From: UBA6244 sp041582875
Lineage (GTDB): Bacteria; Bacteroidota; Bacteroidia; Bacteroidales; F082
Assembly: GCA_041582875.1 (NCBI GenBank)
Contig: JBFHGX010000002.1
Location: 1 to 64,000, forward strand
Length of the DNA: 64,000 nt
Reading direction: 5' to 3'
Shown here: positions 8,753-17,281 of the stretch, piece by piece
Layout of the letters: every line of letters begins with the position of its first letter
Position numbering within the stretch: position 1 is the stretch's first letter
The notes under the pieces: generated by a model
The model's database searches: none
Seen by the model: the letters and a program-made list of their open reading frames with translations, nothing else
What the model was told of the DNA's origin: nothing
Made by a program: the position numbers and the translations under genes

Positions 8753-9812
8753 ACCTTACCACCTGTTTGCTGAGCCATTAAAGTACTACCAGGCTATGAT
8801 AGAAGATATTGAATCAGCTAAACGCTATATATATATCCAAACGTTCAGGGTAGGAAAAGATGTTATTGGTGATCGTTTTCGTAGAGCCCTGACCAAAAAA
8901 GCCAAAGAGGGGGTTGAAGTAAAATTGCTGATTGATTATTGGGGAGCAGGCTCAATAAATCAGGAATATTTTAAAGATTTAATCGCCTATCATGGCGAGG
9001 TTCGTTTTTTCCAAAAAATAATATTCAACACGGATGTTTTTACACGAAGTCATAAACGAAACCATCGAAAACTACTGCTTATCGACGACGAAATATCCTA
9101 CATAGGATCGTCAAATTTAACAGGTTACAACCTTAATTGGCGCGAATCGGTATTGCGTATGAAAAGTGATATCACTCCCGTTTTTGTTAAATTGTTCAAA
9201 CAAGATTTCAGAAGTTTTGACAAATACAACATCAACACCCAGCGCAGAACAACTCCCATTAAGTTCAATAATTTCGATATACTACGTGATGCTCCAAGCA
9301 TTGCATACAAACGAATCAACAATAAGTTCATTCGTTTAATTAAAAGCGCAAAACACCGAATTGTTATCGAAACGCCTTATTTCTTACCTGGATACCTTCT
9401 GCGCAAAGCCCTGATGGATGCTTCTCAACGAGGAGTTTCAGTAAATGTGATCCTTCCCAAACAATCTGACGTTACCTTGATCGATATTTTAAGAAACAAA
9501 TACCTGGGTCCTCTCAATAAAAAAGGCATTGATTTTCTCTTTTACCAATCCAACAATTTACACGCAAAACTGATGCTCATTGATGACACCACTTTTGCCA
9601 TTGGCTCATCAAATTTCGATTACCGAAGTTTTCGATATATGTATGAAATTATGCTAATTGGAAGTGATCAAAATATTGCACAACAAATAAAAACACACAC
9701 CTCCCAAACACTTGATGACGCCCATTCATTCGATTATAACAAATGGAAAAGTCGCCCCTTGATTAATAAATTTTTTGAATGGATACTACTCCCGTTCAGG
9801 CATTTACTTTAA
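8706..9812 (+). CDS. Cardiolipin synthase/phospholipase D-family protein
   Basis: Two HKD motifs define the phospholipase D superfamily: HRKLLLIDDEISYIGSSN near residues 120-137 and HAKLMLIDDTTFAIGSSN near residues 283-300, each followed by GSSN. At 368 residues with no N-terminal membrane helices it resembles soluble ClsB-type cardiolipin synthases; a hydrophobic, basic C-terminus (FFEWILLPFRHLL) may bind the membrane. The ATG at 8706 overlaps the TPR gene by 47 bases; a GTG at 8739 would cut the overlap to 14 bases and cannot be excluded. The substrate is probably phospholipid head groups. Confidence 0.82.
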   Translation: MFCSQNQKKVAVTIREPYHLFAEPLKYYQAMIEDIESAKRYIYIQTFRVGKDVIGDRFRRALTKKAKEGVEVKLLIDYWGAGSINQEYFKDLIAYHGEVRFFQKIIFNTDVFTRSHKRNHRKLLLIDDEISYIGSSNLTGYNLNWRESVLRMKSDITPVFVKLFKQDFRSFDKYNINTQRRTTPIKFNNFDILRDAPSIAYKRINNKFIRLIKSAKHRIVIETPYFLPGYLLRKALMDASQRGVSVNVILPKQSDVTLIDILRNKYLGPLNKKGIDFLFYQSNNLHAKLMLIDDTTFAIGSSNFDYRSFRYMYEIMLIGSDQNIAQQIKTHTSQTLDDAHSFDYNKWKSRPLINKFFEWILLPFRHLL

Positions 9813-9901
9813 CGACCTCCCCGATTAAGGGTTTTAGTTAAGAAACGCTCCAAATTTATTACATTTCAAGAATTAGGAAGTTATTTTACAATGTAAATGA
9901 G

Positions 9902-9909
9902 TAATTTTG
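9902..9909 (+). promoter_or_regulatory. Bacteroidota -7 promoter element for rocD
   Basis: TAATTTTG (TAnnTTTG), about 49 bases before the ATG at 9958. Confidence 0.55.
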
Positions 9910-9957
9910 AAGCCTCAAAAAAAATCACATTTAATAATAAAAAAAAATAATACAGCT

Positions 9958-11181
9958 ATGGCAGAAAAAATGACATCAAAAAAAGCGATGGAGCTTGAAG
10001 ACAAATATGGAGCACACAACTACCACCCTCTGGCAGTAGTTATTGCCAAAGGTAAAGCAGCCAAAGTTTGGGATGCTGAAGGAAAAGAGTATTTCGACTT
10101 TTTATCTGCCTACTCAGCAGTAAACCAAGGACATTGTCATCCAAAAATTGTAGGTGCATTGATTGATCAGGCTAAAACACTTACCCTTACTTCACGTGCT
10201 TTCTATAATGATGTTTTAGGAAGTTACGAAAAGTATGTAACTGAATACTTTGGATACGACAAAGTGCTTCCAATGAATACGGGTGCTGAAGCTGACGAAA
10301 CAGCGCTTAAGCTTTGCCGCCGTTGGGCATATGATGTAAAAGGCATTGAAGATAACCAAGCCAAAATTATCGTTTGCGCTGACAATTTCCACGGACGCAC
10401 CATCACTATCGTTTCGATGTCAACAGACCCAGATTCAAAGGCCAATTTCGGACCTTACACTCCTGGATTTATTGTAATTCCTTATAACGACCTCAACGCT
10501 TTGGAAGAAGCCCTTCAGGATCCAAATATTGCAGGATTTTTGGTAGAGCCTATTCAAGGAGAAGCTGGCGTAGTAGTTCCTGAAAACGGCTACCTGAAGA
10601 AAGCATACGAAATGTGTAAAGCAAAGAATGTTTTGTTTATTGCCGATGAGGTGCAAACAGGTATTGCCAGAACAGGAAAACTGTTGGCTTGCGATCACGA
10701 AGGAGTGCATCCAGATATTTTAATTCTGGGAAAAGCATTGTCAGGTGGGGCCTTTCCTGTTTCAGCAGTTTTGGCTAATGATGAAATTATGTTAACCATA
10801 AAACCGGGCCAGCATGGCTCAACCTTTGGAGGAAACCCAATCGCTGCAAGAGTTGCCATTGCTGCCCTTGAAGTAGTTAAAGAAGAAAAATTGGCCGAGA
10901 GAGCTGAAAAATTAGGCCATATTTTCCGTGAAGCCATTAAAGCCATCGACTCAGACATGATCGAATTGGTTAGAGGTAAAGGACTGCTAAATGCAGTGGT
11001 TATCCGACCCAAGAATGGAAAAACAGCGATGGATGTATGTATTAAAATGGCCGAAAATGGCGTACTTGCAAAACCTACCCACGATCATATTATCCGTTTT
11101 GCTCCTCCTCTGGTAATAACCGAAGAAGAATTGGCTCAGGCTATTGAGATCATTAAAAAGTCTATCCTTTCTTTTCAATAA
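9958..11181 (+). CDS. rocD: Ornithine--oxo-acid transaminase
   Basis: Class III PLP aminotransferase that moves the delta-amino group of ornithine to 2-oxoglutarate, giving glutamate semialdehyde. Typical segments: FLSAYSAVNQGHCHPKI near residue 45, MNTGAEADETALKL, the Asp of FIADEVQTGIARTG, and GKALSGGAFPVSAVL with the PLP-binding Lys near residue 257. 407 residues is normal for ornithine aminotransferase. The ATG at 9958 (MAEKMTSKKAMELEDKYG) is preferred over 9907, which falls in the promoter element. A strong terminator follows, so it is monocistronic. Confidence 0.93.
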   Translation: MAEKMTSKKAMELEDKYGAHNYHPLAVVIAKGKAAKVWDAEGKEYFDFLSAYSAVNQGHCHPKIVGALIDQAKTLTLTSRAFYNDVLGSYEKYVTEYFGYDKVLPMNTGAEADETALKLCRRWAYDVKGIEDNQAKIIVCADNFHGRTITIVSMSTDPDSKANFGPYTPGFIVIPYNDLNALEEALQDPNIAGFLVEPIQGEAGVVVPENGYLKKAYEMCKAKNVLFIADEVQTGIARTGKLLACDHEGVHPDILILGKALSGGAFPVSAVLANDEIMLTIKPGQHGSTFGGNPIAARVAIAALEVVKEEKLAERAEKLGHIFREAIKAIDSDMIELVRGKGLLNAVVIRPKNGKTAMDVCIKMAENGVLAKPTHDHIIRFAPPLVITEEELAQAIEIIKKSILSFQ

Positions 11182-11247
11182 GGCATGATTTTACCAAGAT
11201 AACTTCGTACATTGAATTGTAATTCATTGTATGGAAATATTTCAAAA

Positions 11248-11283
11248 AAACCTGGTGGCTTAAAAGCCACCAGGTTTTTTTTA
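11248..11283 (+). terminator. Rho-independent terminator after rocD
   Basis: Perfect 11-base-pair stem (CCTGGTGGCTT / AAGCCACCAGG) with a 2-base loop centre, preceded by an A-tract and followed by eight T residues. Confidence 0.93.
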
Positions 11284-11479
11284 CGCTCGTTTTTTCAACT
11301 ATTTGTTAATCGTGAGATTTCAAAATCCTGATTCATTTCAAGAGATAATTTTCTGGTGGATGCATCGATTATTTACATTTGATTGTCAATTAAATGTACC
11401 CCCAAATCAAGAATTATTCATAATACATAAATGCGTATTTAAACCAAGAGTATTTTTTAATCATCATATACATATATCA

Positions 11480-13957
11480 ATGAAAACCTTTATCACTTCG
11501 CTTATCATAATGATAACATTTATGGGATTAGTGCAAGAGTTGAGTGCACAACTTCCTGAAAACTTTCCTGGATATTCCGTCGTAAGCAATGAAAATGCTG
11601 ACGAGGGTTATACATTTTTGTCGGTTTCAACGGAGGTTGAGGGCGTTGGTTTTTACGTTTTTATCATAGACACTGCTGGAGAGGTATACAAGTACCGTGA
11701 ACTAAACCATGATTACGCCTACGATTTTAAAATGCAACCCAACGGCCAACTTTCGTACGCTCAATTCACTTCTCACCACACCTATACAGGTGGTGGTAAC
11801 TGCGTACACATGATAATGGATCAAGAAATGAATCTCATGGATAGTATTGGTCTCCAAAACGGTTATTTTGCCGAAGCACATGATTTTCAAATCTTACCAA
11901 ACGGTCATATTTTGATGTTTGGATACTACCTCACTCAAATGGATTTAAGCGACGTGGTTGACGGCGGTTATCCGGATGCGCAAGTTTCAGGCGGAATCAT
12001 TCAAGAGCTTGATGCCGAAGGAAATGTAATTTTCCAATGGAGAAGTTGGGATCATTACAATCCCGAAACCTTTATATGGGGGGCACGATCTAACTTACAA
12101 GTTGTTTCCACGTTTCATTTAAACGATATCAATTTGGATACCGATGGTAACATTATCTTTGCCACTCCCACCTGGACTAAAAAATTAAGTCGCCAAACCG
12201 GAGAAATTATGTGGCATTTGGGTGGCGATGAAAACGAATTCTCCTTTATCGGTATTGACAGTACAGATGGAGTCGGTATGGTAGCCGGTCATATGTTCTA
12301 TCGATTGGACAACGGACATGTACTACTTTATGATAATTCACCAAGAGGTGGAGCCGATGCCAACTCGAAAGCCAATGAGTTTATTCTGGATGAGGTGAAT
12401 AAAACAGCTGAATTGGTATGGACGTATGCTTACCCCACTCAAATTAAAGGATGGCATCGCGGAAACGCATTTCGCACAAACAATGGCAACACCTTAATAG
12501 GCTGGGGAGGCGCCAATGGAGCACAAATACCTACTTGTACTGAAGTGGATCCTGATGGGAATATCACCTACGAAGTTTATTTTGAAAATCCGGATGTGGA
12601 AAGCTATCGTGCTTTTAAATTTCCAATGGGGGATGGATTAATTGCCGAGCAAACAGAAATTGATCTTGCTCAGGGAAACACTTATTCCTTTCTGCAAGGC
12701 GACACCCTTGACACAGGCATTCAAGTTAAAGTAAATGTGTTGGGCGGTATAGGTTATAATGAGTTTACTGTAGCAGCATATGACAAAGCCCCAATCAAAC
12801 CTGCTTTTGCAGGAAAAGACCCGATGTTATTGCCTCAACGGATTACCATGTTTCCTGACTGGATGTCAATAGAAGGCACGGCTAGTTTTGACGTGAATAT
12901 ATTGCAAATAAATAATCCGGAACAAATTACTGTTTATGCCAGAAACTTTGAAGAACAAGGCGTATTTGAACCATTAACTACCTCTTACAACTTTGTTACC
13001 GGAAAGTTGAGTGCCAATTTTACTATAACTGATTCTGACAAATTTGAGTTCGTTTTTGGTTATCCCGATTTGACAGTTTTCGCCCTTAAACCCTGGCTTG
13101 AAACTCCAATTAATGGATCCCGGATGAATGAAAACGAAACAATAAAACTGGAATGGGCTCCTAATGGATTTTTCAAATATTTCACCCTTCAAGTCGCTAC
13201 TGATGAATCTTTTTCGAACCTTGTTGTCGATGAAAGTAATTATTCACCTACGTTTTATAATTTTTCATGTGAACCACAGAATGATTACTATTGGCGTGTA
13301 AAAACATTTTCAGAGGCTTCCGACCAAATTCTAGAAAGTGAATGGTCAGAGGTGGGACATTTTCAATCAACAGGAGAGTTTATTGAAATGTTGGCTCCAT
13401 TAGGTGGTGAAAAATGGCAATATGGTTTAGATTATTTCATTCGTTGGAATGATAATATTTCTGATGAAGTTATCATCGAACTCTATAATGAGCACACATA
13501 CCTAGCCACTCTTGATACTGTTGAAAGTGATGGGGCATACTTATGGTCAATCCCTACCAATACTGAAATTGGATGTAAGTATACAATTCAAGTGAAAGAT
13601 CTAGCAACTCAGACACTGCTTGGGGAAAGTCCAGCATTTTTCTCAATAACTGACACCACTGGAAATGACGGCTGTTCAGATTACATTGCAGAAACATCCA
13701 ATCTGAATAAGTTAACTGTTTATCCTGTTCCTGCTCATGACCAATTAACGATTAATTTCACTTTGAAATCTTCAGCAAATACGGTATTTGAAGTACTTTC
13801 TATTCAGGGGTCTAAATTACTTAAGCCTATATCAAAAGAAAGTTCGGTTGGTTCAAACCAAACAACACTATCCATCGGAAGCCTATCTACAGGAGTCTAC
13901 CTAATGAAAATTGATATCGAAAATGAAACGGTATATCAAAAGTTTATAGTGAATTAA
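11480..13957 (+). CDS. Secreted arylsulfotransferase (ASST)-like protein with type IX sorting domain
   Basis: 825 residues. Signal peptide MKTFITSLIIMITFMGLVQELSAQ, then a beta-propeller-like region with arylsulfotransferase family motifs: AHDFQILPNGHILMFGYY near residue 135, GGIIQELDAEGNVIFQWRSWDH, GEIMWHLGGDENEF and RGNAFRTNNGNTLIGWGG. Two beta-sandwich segments follow, then a C-terminal type IX secretion sorting domain (LTVYPVPAHDQLTI ... GVYLMKI). Known ASST enzymes transfer sulfate between phenolic compounds in the periplasm; whether this one is catalytic is not shown. It should be secreted across the outer membrane and surface-attached or released. Flanked by terminators, so monocistronic. 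Confidence 0.8.
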   Translation: MKTFITSLIIMITFMGLVQELSAQLPENFPGYSVVSNENADEGYTFLSVSTEVEGVGFYVFIIDTAGEVYKYRELNHDYAYDFKMQPNGQLSYAQFTSHHTYTGGGNCVHMIMDQEMNLMDSIGLQNGYFAEAHDFQILPNGHILMFGYYLTQMDLSDVVDGGYPDAQVSGGIIQELDAEGNVIFQWRSWDHYNPETFIWGARSNLQVVSTFHLNDINLDTDGNIIFATPTWTKKLSRQTGEIMWHLGGDENEFSFIGIDSTDGVGMVAGHMFYRLDNGHVLLYDNSPRGGADANSKANEFILDEVNKTAELVWTYAYPTQIKGWHRGNAFRTNNGNTLIGWGGANGAQIPTCTEVDPDGNITYEVYFENPDVESYRAFKFPMGDGLIAEQTEIDLAQGNTYSFLQGDTLDTGIQVKVNVLGGIGYNEFTVAAYDKAPIKPAFAGKDPMLLPQRITMFPDWMSIEGTASFDVNILQINNPEQITVYARNFEEQGVFEPLTTSYNFVTGKLSANFTITDSDKFEFVFGYPDLTVFALKPWLETPINGSRMNENETIKLEWAPNGFFKYFTLQVATDESFSNLVVDESNYSPTFYNFSCEPQNDYYWRVKTFSEASDQILESEWSEVGHFQSTGEFIEMLAPLGGEKWQYGLDYFIRWNDNISDEVIIELYNEHTYLATLDTVESDGAYLWSIPTNTEIGCKYTIQVKDLATQTLLGESPAFFSITDTTGNDGCSDYIAETSNLNKLTVYPVPAHDQLTINFTLKSSANTVFEVLSIQGSKLLKPISKESSVGSNQTTLSIGSLSTGVYLMKIDIENETVYQKFIVN

Positions 13958-13977
13958 CACCTCCTGTTTTTAATTTT

Positions 13978-14005
13978 AAACCGGGAGTTTTCCCGGTTTT
14001 TTTTT
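13978..14005 (+). terminator. Terminator after the ASST-like gene
   Basis: AAACCGGGA / TCCCGGTTT hairpin with a short loop followed by nine T residues, 20 bases past the stop. Confidence 0.9.
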
Positions 14006-14030
14006 GCAAAAAAGAAAACACAATAAAAAA

Positions 14031-14064
14031 ACCCCGTAACCGGCACGTTACGAGGCTTTTTAGG
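14031..14064 (-). terminator. Terminator for the two small minus-strand genes
   Basis: Read on the minus strand, CCTCGTAAC and GTTACGGGG pair (one G-T wobble) around a 6-base loop and are followed by a T-tract. It may also work as a second terminator in the plus direction. Confidence 0.75.
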
Positions 14065-14093
14065 CGGGCTTTTTTTTCGGATTTAACCGAACT

Positions 14094-14276
14094 TTAAAGG
14101 AAAAAGGATCGCTCATTAATAACAGAGTAAAGGCGGTATTTCTCGTTGCCCAAGGGTTCAAAAAAATACACTTTACTATCTTTCGTAAAGATGGTAGCGT
14201 TAACATCTTTCACGTTTTTTTCAATCAAACCATTGGTCTCAATTTGCTGAATAGAATAGTATTGATTTACTTTCAT
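14094..14276 (-). CDS. Hypothetical 60-residue protein
   Basis: Short, beta-rich sequence (MKVNQYYSIQQIETNG ... YFFEPLGNEKYRLY) with no motif I recognise. It lies 10 bases downstream of the small zinc-ribbon gene and just before a good terminator, which supports a genuine two-gene transcript. No cysteines or signal peptide. Function unknown. Confidence 0.5.
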   Translation of the reverse strand: MKVNQYYSIQQIETNGLIEKNVKDVNATIFTKDSKVYFFEPLGNEKYRLYSVINERSFFL

Positions 14277-14286
14277 AGCAGGTCAA

Positions 14287-14439
14287 TTATTTCATTTTTA
14301 TTACAAAACCATCCTTTTTACAGATGGGACAATTCGAATCTTTAACGATACTTATGTATCCACACCGGTCGCACTTATAGTACTTTTGGTACTGTATTTG
14401 ACGTTTTTCCTGACTTTTTTTCGTGCTAAATGATAACAT
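14287..14439 (-). CDS. Small rubredoxin-type zinc-ribbon protein
   Basis: The ATG at 14439 gives 50 residues starting MLSFSTKKSQEKRQ. The C-terminal half holds YKCDRCGYISIVKDSNCPICKKDG, two CxxC knuckles ten residues apart, as in rubredoxin-like or zinc-ribbon folds. A basic N-terminal helix could bind nucleic acid. A longer start at 14496 exists but adds an unconvincing leader. Co-transcribed with the 60-residue hypothetical. Metal (Zn or Fe) not determinable. Confidence 0.55.
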   Translation of the reverse strand: MLSFSTKKSQEKRQIQYQKYYKCDRCGYISIVKDSNCPICKKDGFVIKMK

Positions 14440-14686
14440 TATTTCGGTGTTTGATATAGGTCTTGGCAATTGGCGTGCCAAACAAACACCAATCAAAATA
14501 TTAGTTTATAATATACTCTATATGAACAATATAAATATTTCATTTTTTAGAGATCCCATTTTAATACAATTATACTCGTATATTTAACAATCTCGTTTTA
14601 TTACAAAAACGTATATCATTACGGAATCGGAGAGCAAATTATCGCATCAACAGTATATTACTTCTCCGGTGTTTAATCAATGTTAC

Positions 14687-14694
14687 TATTTTTG
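14687..14694 (+). promoter_or_regulatory. Bacteroidota -7 promoter element for deoC
   Basis: TATTTTTG (TAnnTTTG), 14 bases before the ATG at 14708. Confidence 0.55.
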
Positions 14695-14707
14695 TAAAAA
14701 AATATGT

Positions 14708-15547
14708 ATGTACACATTTAAGTCTTATACCGAAAATACTCAAACCTTAAAACAAAGGCTGGAGCATATCCTGACTAATATTTCAACTCTGGATCGTCAG
14801 AAGGTCTTCCGACAGATTCTTTCTTTTATTGACTTAACCACCTTATCAGGGGATGATACAGATGAAAAAGTGATTAAACTATGCGAGCAAGCCATCGCCA
14901 CAAAATCAAAAACGAAAAACACAAGTTCTGTTGCAGCAATATGCGTTTATCCTGTTTTCGCTGAATTGGTTAGTCAACAACTGAAGGGAACCGGAATTAA
15001 AACTGCTTGTGTTGCCGGTGCATTTCCCAGCGGACAATCTCCTTTGGGATTGAGGGTAGAAGAAGTGGCTTACGCTGTTCAGTTTGGTGCTAACGAAATT
15101 GACATGGTTATTTCACGCGGTAAACTCATCGAAGGAAACGAAGACTACGTCTCTCAGGAAGTGGAAGCGATAAAAACGGCTTGCGGTGATGCCCACCTGA
15201 AGGTTATTCTTGAAACCGGCGAGTTAAAATCTGTTGAATTAATTAGAAAAGCAAGTGAATTGGCTATTCTTGGAGGTGCTGACTTTATTAAAACCTCCAC
15301 TGGAAAAATACAACCGGCAGCCACTCCAGAGGCTTTTCTTGTCATGCTTGACACCATTAAAGAGTATTTTGATGCTACAGGTATTAAGATTGGGATTAAG
15401 CCTGCAGGTGGAATTTCCACACCTGAAGAATCATTGGTATATTACGCTTTAGTTCATTATGTGTTGGGAGAAGACTGGCTTAACAACAGTCTCTTCCGCA
15501 TTGGAGCCAGCAGACTAACAACCCAGATATTTAACGAAATCAACTAA
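14708..15547 (+). CDS. deoC: Deoxyribose-phosphate aldolase
   Basis: Splits 2-deoxyribose 5-phosphate to glyceraldehyde 3-phosphate and acetaldehyde in deoxynucleoside catabolism. Motifs: FIDLTTLSGDDTDEKV near residue 36, AAICVYPVFA with the active-site Cys region, FGANEIDMVI, the Schiff-base Lys in GADFIKTSTGK near residue 195, and GIKPAGGIST with the second catalytic Lys. 279 residues is normal for the longer form. Followed at 18 bases by a thioredoxin-fold gene, perhaps co-transcribed. Confidence 0.94.
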   Translation: MYTFKSYTENTQTLKQRLEHILTNISTLDRQKVFRQILSFIDLTTLSGDDTDEKVIKLCEQAIATKSKTKNTSSVAAICVYPVFAELVSQQLKGTGIKTACVAGAFPSGQSPLGLRVEEVAYAVQFGANEIDMVISRGKLIEGNEDYVSQEVEAIKTACGDAHLKVILETGELKSVELIRKASELAILGGADFIKTSTGKIQPAATPEAFLVMLDTIKEYFDATGIKIGIKPAGGISTPEESLVYYALVHYVLGEDWLNNSLFRIGASRLTTQIFNEIN

Positions 15548-15565
15548 GGTAAACGAACTACTACC

Positions 15566-16357
15566 ATGAAAAAACTAACACTACTATTTTCATTGCTATT
15601 CTCACTCACTGTTTTTGCTCAAACGACCCTTACTGAGGCTGTGGATTTTCATGTTAAAACCATCGATGGAGAAACCATTTACCTCTTCCCATTATTGGAT
15701 TCAAATCAGCAAATTGTTGTCATCGATTTTTTCTCTACTTCTTGTGGTCCTTGTCAGGATTACGCTCCTGACTTCCAAGCTTGCTACGAGAAGTTTGGTT
15801 CAAACCAAGGAAACGTTTACTTTATGGGATTAAATTGGGGTAACGACAATGCCGGGGTGCGTGAATTTGACTCTATATTTGGACTAACTTTTCCGTCTGT
15901 CAGCGGTAGTCAAGGCGGCGGCAATCTGGTTTATGGCGACTATAACATTTTATCGTACCCAACAATTATCGTTATAACTCCTGACCATCAAATTGTTGAA
16001 CAATACATCTGGGTTCCTGATGAAGATAATATTACACAAGCAGTGTTGAACGCCGGGGGGCTAATTGTAGGCGTTAACCAGATTCAAAATCATGATCCTA
16101 ACGCAATAAAACTGTTCCCACAACCTTGCAATGAAACATTGTCCATTTCACTGGCACTGGAAAATTCGAATAACTTAACTTTTAAACTCGTTGAACTTAC
16201 CGGAAAAATAGTCTATACTGAGCAATTCGGAAATTCATCCTCTGGAAAGAAAATATTTAACATTGATGTATCAGGATTGAATAGTGGTGTATATTTCCTG
16301 AAAATTACAGATAATACGGGTTGGATGACCACACAGAAGGTAATTGTATCGAATTAG
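15566..16357 (+). CDS. Secreted thioredoxin-fold (TlpA-like) protein with type IX sorting domain
   Basis: Signal peptide MKKLTLLFSLLFSLTVFAQ, a thioredoxin domain with FFSTSCGPCQDYAPDF (redox CGPC near residue 58) and a cis-Pro loop (YPTIIVITP), then a C-terminal type IX secretion sorting domain (IKLFPQPCNETLSI ... GVYFLKI). It is therefore predicted to be an extracellular thiol-disulfide protein rather than a cytochrome-maturation factor. Next to deoC (18 bases) and followed by a small lipoprotein at 23 bases. Confidence 0.8.
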   Translation: MKKLTLLFSLLFSLTVFAQTTLTEAVDFHVKTIDGETIYLFPLLDSNQQIVVIDFFSTSCGPCQDYAPDFQACYEKFGSNQGNVYFMGLNWGNDNAGVREFDSIFGLTFPSVSGSQGGGNLVYGDYNILSYPTIIVITPDHQIVEQYIWVPDEDNITQAVLNAGGLIVGVNQIQNHDPNAIKLFPQPCNETLSISLALENSNNLTFKLVELTGKIVYTEQFGNSSSGKKIFNIDVSGLNSGVYFLKITDNTGWMTTQKVIVSN

Positions 16358-16380
16358 TGACCCACATATAAATCATATTG

Positions 16381-16797
16381 ATGGTAAAACTAGGTAAAAT
16401 TAAAAGTCTTAAATCTTATCTTTCGGTTTTGATGTTTTTGGCGATTTTGGTATTTGGATCATGTGCACCTACTGAAATTGATGATTTAAACCCTATAGAT
16501 AAATTTATTGGAACATGGAATGTCTCTGATCAGGCAGTCAGGCTAAATTATCAAGTAACAATTTCAGCTAACTCGCTAAATTCATCTGAGGTACTACTCA
16601 GTAATTTTGCTGATCTTAGCCAAACGGCGGTTGGTCTTGTAGTGGGAAACTCAATTGTAATCGACAATCAACCGATGGGAGACAATTATACAGTTGATGG
16701 ATATGGCAGATTCGATAGCGACACCAAACTCACTTTTAGTTACCAGTTAAACGATGGCATCGACATAGAATCGAGATCGGCTATTTTTATCAAATAA
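16381..16797 (+). CDS. Small lipoprotein, lipocalin-like
   Basis: About 138 residues. The N-terminal hydrophobic segment ends in the lipobox LVFGSC, so the protein should be a lipoprotein. The mature part opens with an IGTWNVSD segment and alternating hydrophobic strands, resembling small lipocalin-like Bacteroidota lipoproteins. No catalytic residues recognisable. Ends one base from the convergent DUF4296 gene. Confidence 0.6.
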   Translation: MVKLGKIKSLKSYLSVLMFLAILVFGSCAPTEIDDLNPIDKFIGTWNVSDQAVRLNYQVTISANSLNSSEVLLSNFADLSQTAVGLVVGNSIVIDNQPMGDNYTVDGYGRFDSDTKLTFSYQLNDGIDIESRSAIFIK

Positions 16798-17280
16798 TTA
16801 GTTTTTCTGATTTATTACCAAAGTATCAGAGGCAAAAGAAATGGAATCAGACAAAATTTTGGCCAGACTATCGGCTCTATAAATAGAGTCTGTTCTGATC
16901 TGCATTTTTTCGGCTTCAATCTCAATTTTTACGCCATCTTCCAAGGTACTTAAATTGGCAAGTACTTCATCATAAATAGCTACCAGAAGGTCTTCCTGAT
17001 CCTGATAATAATTAAGGTTATCGATAAGTTGCTCAGGAGTTATGCCATAATACTGGCAGATTTCCTGCGTATACTTCTTTCCGGACAACCGATAGTCTTT
17101 AACTTTTTCTCTTTCGAGTACAACCTTTCCTTCGGCAATTTGAATTTGGGTAAGTACTTCTATCATTTGTTCCTTTGAAATTAAATGCTCAGGAACGGAC
17201 GTACTTTCTTTGTTATAATGATAACAAGACGTAAGTATCATGACAGCCAATAACATGGAAGAAACAAAAAACCGAGGCAT
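16798..17280 (-). CDS. DUF4296 lipoprotein
   Basis: 160 residues from the ATG at 17280. Lipobox MILTSC near residue 19, then the helical DUF4296 pattern LISKEQMIEVLTQIQIAEGKV and a long helical tail. DUF4296 lipoproteins are widespread in Bacteroidota and of unknown role. It starts directly after the recQ stop, so the two are probably co-transcribed. Confidence 0.72.
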   Translation of the reverse strand: MPRFFVSSMLLAVMILTSCYHYNKESTSVPEHLISKEQMIEVLTQIQIAEGKVVLEREKVKDYRLSGKKYTQEICQYYGITPEQLIDNLNYYQDQEDLLVAIYDEVLANLSTLEDGVKIEIEAEKMQIRTDSIYRADSLAKILSDSISFASDTLVINQKN

Positions 17281-17281
17281 A

